Source of the DNA: Paracoccaceae bacterium | GTDB lineage: Bacteria; Pseudomonadota; Alphaproteobacteria; Rhodobacterales; Rhodobacteraceae | Reading direction: 5' to 3' | Length of the DNA: 10,643 nucleotides | NCBI GenBank assembly: GCA_003561595.1 | Contig: PWWF01000229.1 | Location: 1-10,643 of the forward strand | Part shown: positions 6,279 to 10,643 of the stretch, piece by piece | How the letters are laid out: every line of letters starts with the position of its first letter | How positions within the stretch are numbered: position 1 is the stretch's first letter | Notes under the pieces: generated by a model | Told to the model about the DNA's origin: nothing | Databases searched by the model: none | Seen by the model: only the letters and a program-made list of their open reading frames with translations | Made by a program: the position numbers and the translations under genes

Positions 6279-7163
6279 ATGCTCGACCGACTGGAAATGT
6301 TCATCACGCTGGCCGATGCGCGCCATTTCGGCCGCGCGGCAGAGCGGCTGGGGATCACGCAGCCCTCGCTCTCGGCGGCGCTGAAGCAGTTGGAGGGTGA
6401 GCTGGGCGTGCAGCTTGTCTTTCGCGGGGCGCGCTATCAGGGCCTGACCCCCGAGGGCGCGCGCGTGCTGGACTGGGCTACGCGCATCGTGGGCGATGCC
6501 CGCACCCTGCGCGAGGAAATGCGCGCGGCGCGTCACGGGCTGTCGGGCAATCTGCGGTTGGGGGTGGTGCCCACGGCGCTGCCGATGATTGCGGGGCTGA
6601 CCGGCCCCTACCTGCGCGCGCACCCGAATGTGCGCATCGAGATCCTGTCGCGTTCCTCCATCGAGATCCTGGAGCAGATCGACAAGCTGCAACTGGATGC
6701 GGGCGTCAGCTATCTGGATAACGAGCCGCTGGGCCGCGTCGTGACCGAGCCGCTTTATACCGAGAGCTATCTGCTGCTGACGCGCCCTGCCCACCCGCTT
6801 GCGGCGCGCACGGCGCTGGGTTGGGACGATCTGGGCGATCTGCCGCTCTGCCTGCTGACGGGCGACATGCAGAACCGCCGTATCATCAATGCCGAACTTG
6901 CCGCCGCGCAGATCACGGCCAGTCCGCAGATGGAATCGAACTCGGTGATGGCGCTGGTGGCGCATGTGCAGGCCGGGCCCTGGGTCAGTATCGTCAATGC
7001 GCATACGGCGGACCTGTTCGCGGGGGCGCCGGGGCTGGCGGCTGTACCCATCCGGGGCAAGGGGGGCGCGAAACAGGTCGGGCTGATCGCGCCCTGGCGC
7101 GAACCGCATACCCCGGTGCTGGCGGGACTTCTGGCCGAGGCGCGGCGTTTCCGGCGTGACTGA
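6279..7163 (+). CDS. LysR family transcriptional regulator
   Basis: A 294-residue LysR-type regulator. The winged helix-turn-helix occupies about 1-60 (MLDRLEMFITLADARHFGRA, then the recognition helix in ITQPSLSAALKQLE at 26-39, with the wing near 46-60). A linker helix follows, and the periplasmic-binding-protein-like effector domain starts around residue 90 (LSGNLRLGVVPTALP). An in-frame ATG at 6219 would add 20 residues, but LysR proteins normally begin with M-x2-L-x2-F as at 6279. No Shine-Dalgarno precedes either ATG clearly. FRGARYQGLTPEG and YLDNEPLGRV resemble, from recall, the FdsR-type regulators found beside formate dehydrogenase (fds) genes, but no such genes are in view. Possible targets are the divergent peptidase operon, its own gene and the importer operon 172 bases downstream. 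The effector is unknown. Confidence 0.9.
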   Translation: MLDRLEMFITLADARHFGRAAERLGITQPSLSAALKQLEGELGVQLVFRGARYQGLTPEGARVLDWATRIVGDARTLREEMRAARHGLSGNLRLGVVPTALPMIAGLTGPYLRAHPNVRIEILSRSSIEILEQIDKLQLDAGVSYLDNEPLGRVVTEPLYTESYLLLTRPAHPLAARTALGWDDLGDLPLCLLTGDMQNRRIINAELAAAQITASPQMESNSVMALVAHVQAGPWVSIVNAHTADLFAGAPGLAAVPIRGKGGAKQVGLIAPWREPHTPVLAGLLAEARRFRRD

Positions 7164-7335
7164 TCCGCGCGCAACGCGCCTGAAGGCTTGCCCAGCCCGG
7201 TCTAAGGTGACATTGTGGCGTCATCCAAACCTGCAAGGGTGATGTTGTCGATGCGACGGGCGCATCGGCCGGAGAACCATGTGCAAACTGGCGCAACCCA
7301 TATAAACAACGCGCTATCACAACGGGAGAAAACGT
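7164..7335 (+). promoter_or_regulatory. Leader/promoter region of the importer operon
   Basis: A 172-base gap before the solute-binding protein gene. A possible -10 element is TATAAA at 7301-7306, but no good -35 lies 16-18 bases before it. A related pair of 12-mers, GGTGACATTGTG at 7206-7217 and GGTGATGTTGTC at 7238-7249 (9 of 12 identical), is spaced 32 bases, about three helical turns. An inverted TGAC-N8-GTCA lies over the first copy at 7208-7223. These could be operator half-sites for the adjacent LysR protein, which is inference. GGGAG at 7324-7328 is the ribosome site for the ATG at 7336. Confidence 0.4.
7167..7179 (+). repeat. Short GC hairpin after the LysR gene
   Basis: GCGCG and CGCGC face each other across a three-base loop (CAA), 3 bases past the LysR stop. 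No T-run follows, so it is at best a weak or Rho-assisted termination aid. Confidence 0.3.
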
Positions 7336-8901
7336 ATGAAGAACGCATCCAGATCACGCGGGATCACACGTCGCGGGCTGCTGAAATCGGCTGGCAGTGT
7401 CACAGCAGCCGGGCTGATCCTGCCGGCAAGCTACCGCAAGGCCATGGCCGAGCCCCGGCGCGGCGGCACGTTCCGCATCGGCTTTGGCCACGGGGCAACC
7501 TCGGACACGCTGAACCCGGCGCTGTGGGATCAGGCCTTTGTGCAGGTGATGGGCAATTCGCTGCACAATTATCTGACTGTCATCGGCCCCGACGGCGAAT
7601 TGGAGCCGGAACTGGCCGAAAGCTGGGAGGCGTCTTCCGATGCGGCCACCTGGACCTTCAAGCTGCGCGAGGGTGTGACCTATCATGATGGCCGGGATGT
7701 CGTGGCCGAGGATGTGGTCGCGTCGCTCAACCATCACCGGGGCGAGGATAGCGGTTCGGCTGCGGCCCCGATTGTCGAGGCGATCACCGATATCGCGACC
7801 GATGGCGACCATGTCGTGATCATCACGCTGGAAGCGGGCGATGCCGATTTCCCCTTCATCCTGTCGGATTATCACCTGCCGATCCTGCCGGCCGAGGACG
7901 GCCGGATCAATTTCCAGAACGGGATCGGCTGCGGCCCCTACATGCTGGAAAGCTTCGAGCCGGGTGTCGAATGTCTGATGACCCGCAACCCCGATTACTG
8001 GAAGTCCGACCACGCGTGGTTCGACCGGGTGGAGCTGTATGCGATCCTCGATTCCGCCGCGCGCCAGAACGCGCTGATCACGGGCGAGGTGGATGTGATC
8101 GACCGGCCCGATCTGAACACCATCCACATGCTGGAGCGCGCGGGCGCGAATATCATCTCGGTTTCGGGCACGCAGCATTACACCTTTGCCATGGACAGCC
8201 GCGCTGACCCGTTCACCGACAACAATGTGCGTCTGGCGCTGAAATACGGGGTCAACCGGCAGCAATTGGTGGATACTGTGCTGTCGGGCTTTGGCGTGGT
8301 GGGCAATGACCATCCGATCGGGCGGTCCAACCGGTTCCATGCAGATGATCTGGAACAGCGCGAGTTCGACCCGGATCGCGCGCGCTATCACCTGGAACAG
8401 GCGGGCCTTGACAGCCTGACCGTCGATCTGTCGGCCGCTGACGCAGCGTTCTCGGGCGCGGTGGATGCGGCGGTGCTGTTTTCCGAAAGCGCGGCAGAAG
8501 CCGGGATCACGATCAACCCTGTGCGCGAGCCGTCGGATGGCTACTGGTCCAATGTCTGGATGGTCAAGCCCTTCAGCGCTGTCTACTGGGGCGGGCGCCC
8601 GACCGAGGACTGGATGTTCTCGACCGCCTTTGCCGCAGGGGCAGCGTGGAATGACGGGTTCTGGGAAAATGACCGCTTCGAGGAACTGCTGCGCGCCGCG
8701 CGGTCGGAACTGGATGAGGACCTGCGCCGCGAGATGTATTTCGAGATGCAGCAGATCGTGCGCGATGAGGGGTCCATCGTCATCCCGATGTTCTCGGATT
8801 ACGTGATGGCCACGGCGGATAACGTCATGACGCCGGATCAGATCGGTGCCAACACCACACTTGACGGGGTGCGCGCCACCGAACGGTGGTGGTTCGCCTG
8901 A
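7336..8901 (+). CDS. ABC transporter solute-binding protein, Dpp/Opp family (SBP_bac_5), Tat-exported
   Basis: A 521-residue periplasmic binding protein that captures a ligand, commonly a peptide but in this family also nickel complexes, opines or sugars, and delivers it to the DppB/DppC-type permeases. The N-terminus carries a twin-arginine signal, TRRGLLK at 11-17, then a modest hydrophobic stretch and a probable signal peptidase I site after AMA at 36-38, so the protein is exported folded through Tat. The mature part has the family's early signature (GGTFRIG near 43-49, DTLNPALWD, then ELAESWEASSDAATWTFKLR with GVTYHDGRDV) and ends in the ERWWFA tail known from related proteins. The full length is normal. 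GGGAG 7 bases before the ATG fixes the start. It is the first gene of the operon and is separated from the permeases by a terminator. Substrate not determinable from sequence. Confidence 0.93.
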   Translation: MKNASRSRGITRRGLLKSAGSVTAAGLILPASYRKAMAEPRRGGTFRIGFGHGATSDTLNPALWDQAFVQVMGNSLHNYLTVIGPDGELEPELAESWEASSDAATWTFKLREGVTYHDGRDVVAEDVVASLNHHRGEDSGSAAAPIVEAITDIATDGDHVVIITLEAGDADFPFILSDYHLPILPAEDGRINFQNGIGCGPYMLESFEPGVECLMTRNPDYWKSDHAWFDRVELYAILDSAARQNALITGEVDVIDRPDLNTIHMLERAGANIISVSGTQHYTFAMDSRADPFTDNNVRLALKYGVNRQQLVDTVLSGFGVVGNDHPIGRSNRFHADDLEQREFDPDRARYHLEQAGLDSLTVDLSAADAAFSGAVDAAVLFSESAAEAGITINPVREPSDGYWSNVWMVKPFSAVYWGGRPTEDWMFSTAFAAGAAWNDGFWENDRFEELLRAARSELDEDLRREMYFEMQQIVRDEGSIVIPMFSDYVMATADNVMTPDQIGANTTLDGVRATERWWFA

Positions 8902-8917
8902 TCGGGGATTGACTTGA

Positions 8918-8949
8918 CCCCGGCGCCCAGATGCGGCGCCGGGGTTTTT
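8918..8949 (+). terminator. Intrinsic terminator between binding-protein and permease genes
   Basis: CCCCGGCGCC at 8918-8927 pairs perfectly with GGCGCCGGGG at 8935-8944 across a 7-base loop, followed by five T (8945-8949). It begins 17 bases after the binding-protein stop. All genes around it run in the same direction and belong to one transporter, so it probably stops most but not all transcripts, giving more binding protein than permease. Confidence 0.85.
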
Positions 8950-8988
8950 CGTTCAGCGATGCAGGAAAGACATCGCGGCAAGAATCAA

Positions 8989-8994
8989 AGGAGG
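8989..8994 (+). promoter_or_regulatory. Strong ribosome binding site of the DppB-type permease
   Basis: AGGAGG lies 8 bases before the ATG at 9003 and decides this start over the in-frame ATG at 8931, which falls inside the terminator hairpin loop. Confidence 0.85.
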
Positions 8995-9002
8995 GAGGCG
9001 AC

Positions 9003-9959
9003 ATGGCGCATGTCTGGCGCATGATCGTGCAGCGGCTGGGTCTTGGCCTGCTGACATTATTCGTGGTCTCGGTCATCATTTTCGGCGCGACAGAGCTGTT
9101 GCCCGGCGATTTTGCGCAGGCCGTTCTGGGGCAGGCCGCCACGCCCGAGGCTGTCGCCGCCATCCGGCGCGAGCTTGACCTCGATCAGCCGGTGTTGGTG
9201 CGGTACACCAACTGGTTGTTCGGGGTGCTGCAGGGCGATTTCGGCACATCGCTGGCGCAAAGGGGTCGGCCGGTGTCGGACATGATCCTGTCGCGGCTGG
9301 GCAATACCTTTTTCCTTGCGATCTATGCGGCCGCCATGGCCGTGCCGCTGGCCCTGACACTGGGCATACTTGTCGCGCTGTGGCGCAATTCGCTGTTTGA
9401 CCGGGTGGCCAATTCGACCGCGCTGAGCGCGATTTCCTTCCCCGAATTCTTTGTCGCCTATATCCTGATCTTCGTGCTGGCGCAGGGCGGCTATTTCCCG
9501 TCCATGGCGCGGATGCCCGCCAGCGCGGATCTGGGCGAGAAGCTGTATCGCGCCTTTCTGCCCGCGCTGACGCTGACGCTGGTGGTGACCGCGCATATGA
9601 TGCGCATGACCCGCGCCGCGATCATCAACCTGCTGTCGAGCCCCTATATCGAGATGGCGCGCCTGAAGGGGATGCGCCCGTCGCGCGTGATCGTGCACCA
9701 TGCGCTGCCCAATGCCATCGCGCCCATCGCCAATGTGGTCGCGTTGAACCTCGCCTATCTGATCACCGGTGTCGTGGTGGTCGAGGTGGTGTTCGTCTAT
9801 CCGGGCCTGGGGCAGTTGATGGTGGACAGTGTATCGCGCCGCGATATCCCGGTCGTGCAGGCCATCGCGCTGATCTTTGCCGCGGCCTATGTGCTCCTCA
9901 ATCTTGCAGCCGATGTGATCTCGACCCTGTCGAATCCGCGTCTGATGCATCGCAAGTGA
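9003..9959 (+). CDS. ABC transporter permease, DppB/OppB type
   Basis: A 318-residue inner-membrane subunit that forms half of the import channel with the following DppC-type protein. The N-terminal helix (LGLGLLTLFVVSVIIFGATE) is followed by the large periplasmic loop with LLPGDF and LDLDQPVLVRYTNWL, and by the membrane-proximal GDFGTSL motif characteristic of DppB. Five further hydrophobic segments follow. The cytoplasmic EAA loop is present near residues 211-237 (YIEMARLKGMRPSRVIVHHA), the contact site for the ATPase. The C-terminal FVYPGLGQLMVDSVSRRDIPVVQ is also a family signature. The length is normal for DppB. The start is set by the AGGAGG at 8989-8994. The next gene begins 10 bases after its stop. 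Confidence 0.95.
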   Translation: MAHVWRMIVQRLGLGLLTLFVVSVIIFGATELLPGDFAQAVLGQAATPEAVAAIRRELDLDQPVLVRYTNWLFGVLQGDFGTSLAQRGRPVSDMILSRLGNTFFLAIYAAAMAVPLALTLGILVALWRNSLFDRVANSTALSAISFPEFFVAYILIFVLAQGGYFPSMARMPASADLGEKLYRAFLPALTLTLVVTAHMMRMTRAAIINLLSSPYIEMARLKGMRPSRVIVHHALPNAIAPIANVVALNLAYLITGVVVVEVVFVYPGLGQLMVDSVSRRDIPVVQAIALIFAAAYVLLNLAADVISTLSNPRLMHRK

Positions 9960-9963
9960 GGGG
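9958..9963 (+). promoter_or_regulatory. Ribosome binding site of the DppC-type permease
   Basis: GAGGGG overlaps the stop codon of the upstream permease and sits 6 bases before the ATG at 9970. It supports the long N-terminus of the second permease and suggests coupled translation of the two channel subunits. Confidence 0.7.
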
Positions 9964-9969
9964 CGCGCC

Positions 9970-10643
9970 ATGACGATCCTGACATTCTTCATCACATTTG
10001 CTGTCTTTCTGGCCGTGTCCATCGGGGCGGCCTGGGGCTTTCGCGCAGTGGCCACCACGCTCACGCGCGGCACCATGCAGCGCGCATTGCGCACTGCGCC
10101 GCTGACTGCGTGTTTCGGCATGCTGGTGATCCTGATCTACCTGATCATCGCCCTGCTTGCGCCGGTCATCGCGCCCTTTCCCGAACGCGCGGTCATCGGC
10201 AGCCAGTTCATGCCCTGGTCCTCGACCCACTGGCTGGGGACGGATGCGCTGGGCCGCGACATGTTCAGCCGCATGATCTACGGCACGCGCAACACCGTGG
10301 GGATTGCCTTTGCCACCACGGCGCTGGCGTTTCTGATCGGGTCGGTCCTGGGGCTGTTGGCGGCCACGGTGGGCGGCTGGCTGGATCAGGGGCTGTCGCG
10401 GCTGGTGGATGTGTTGATGGCGATCCCGTCGCTGATCTTCGCGCTCTTGCTGCTGACGATCTTCGGCACCTCGATCCTGACACTGATCGTGGTGATCGCA
10501 GTGATCGATTCCACCCGCGTCTTTCGCCTGTCGCGGGCTGTGGCCGAAGGGGTCGTGGTGATGGATTACATCGAGGCCGCGCGCCTGCGGGGCGAAGGGC
10601 TGTGGTATCTGATCACGCGCGAGATCCTGCCCAATGTGACAGC
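9970..10643 (+). CDS. ABC transporter permease, DppC/OppC type, 3' partial, with extra N-terminal helix
   Basis: Second membrane subunit of the importer, cut by the window end after 224 codons. From about residue 41 it follows DppC: a helix at about 49-67 (FGMLVILIYLIIALLAPVIA), then HWLGTDALGRDMFSRMIYGTR at 87-107, the conserved substrate-side motif, and three more hydrophobic segments. The EAA loop begins at YIEAARLRGEG (200-210). Unusual is the first 45 residues, which contain an additional hydrophobic helix (about 2-22) not present in standard DppC. GAGGGG at 9958-9963, 6 bases before the ATG, supports this start; the next in-frame ATG, at 10075, would remove the extra helix but has no ribosome site that I can see. 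The ATPase gene or genes probably follow beyond the window. Confidence 0.93.
   Translation, partial: MTILTFFITFAVFLAVSIGAAWGFRAVATTLTRGTMQRALRTAPLTACFGMLVILIYLIIALLAPVIAPFPERAVIGSQFMPWSSTHWLGTDALGRDMFSRMIYGTRNTVGIAFATTALAFLIGSVLGLLAATVGGWLDQGLSRLVDVLMAIPSLIFALLLLTIFGTSILTLIVVIAVIDSTRVFRLSRAVAEGVVVMDYIEAARLRGEGLWYLITREILPNVT

Noticed and set aside
6174..7109. 311-aa open frame on the minus strand opposite the LysR gene
   Set aside because: Arg/Gln/His-rich antisense shadow; the plus strand encodes an intact LysR protein.
7354..8391. 345-aa open frame on the minus strand opposite the binding-protein gene
   Set aside because: A shadow of a well-supported coding region, with no recognisable fold or ribosome site.
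9057..10121. 354-aa open frame on the minus strand opposite the permease genes
   Set aside because: Very rich in His, Arg and Gln, no domain, and fully antisense to two clear membrane protein genes.

Overview
This is a GC-rich window with tightly packed genes, many only 3-5 bases apart. The protein types (a Bzt/Aap-type amino acid transporter ATPase, a short S49 peptidase, a PTR1-like SDR, uvrC, an FdsR-like LysR regulator) suggest a chromosomal segment of an alphaproteobacterium, most likely Rhodobacteraceae. The taxonomic call rests on protein flavour and composition, not on a marker gene. No tRNA, rRNA, CRISPR array, insertion sequence, phage gene or integration site is visible.

Layout. 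(1) 1-570, plus: the C-terminal three quarters of a polar amino acid ABC transporter ATPase (BztD/AapP type), cut by the window edge. (2) 548-3144, minus: uvrC followed 5 bases later by a class III-type sirtuin deacylase gene (cobB). The sirtuin gene meets the ATPase gene tail to tail with a 23-base overlap. (3) 3145-3433: a 289-base AT-richer gap upstream of uvrC with a perfect DnaA 9-mer, two GANTC sites and two palindromes. (4) 3434-6167, minus: a four-gene operon read in the order S49 peptidase, 63-aa membrane-anchored Cys4 protein, Na+/Ca2+ exchanger-family antiporter, PTR1/FolM-like SDR reductase, with gaps of 4, 3 and 3 bases. (5) 6168-6278: a divergent promoter region. (6) 6279-7163, plus: a LysR-type regulator. 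(7) 7336-10643, plus: a Dpp/Opp-type ABC importer operon with a Tat-exported solute-binding protein, a strong intrinsic terminator, a DppB-type permease and a DppC-type permease that runs off the window. The ATPase genes of this importer are presumably just beyond the right edge.

How the genes work together. UvrC makes the two incisions in nucleotide excision repair; the sirtuin shares its transcript but need not share its pathway. In the importer operon the hairpin and T-run between the binding-protein gene and the first permease gene would let the abundant periplasmic binding protein be made in excess over the membrane subunits. The LysR regulator lies 172 bases upstream on the same strand and is a possible but unproven controller of it.

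The window reads mostly as ordinary housekeeping and transport chromosome. I found no convincing undescribed system. The points most worth checking are the DnaA box upstream of uvrC, the small Cys4 membrane protein, the extra N-terminal helix on the DppC-type permease, and the terminator inside the importer operon.
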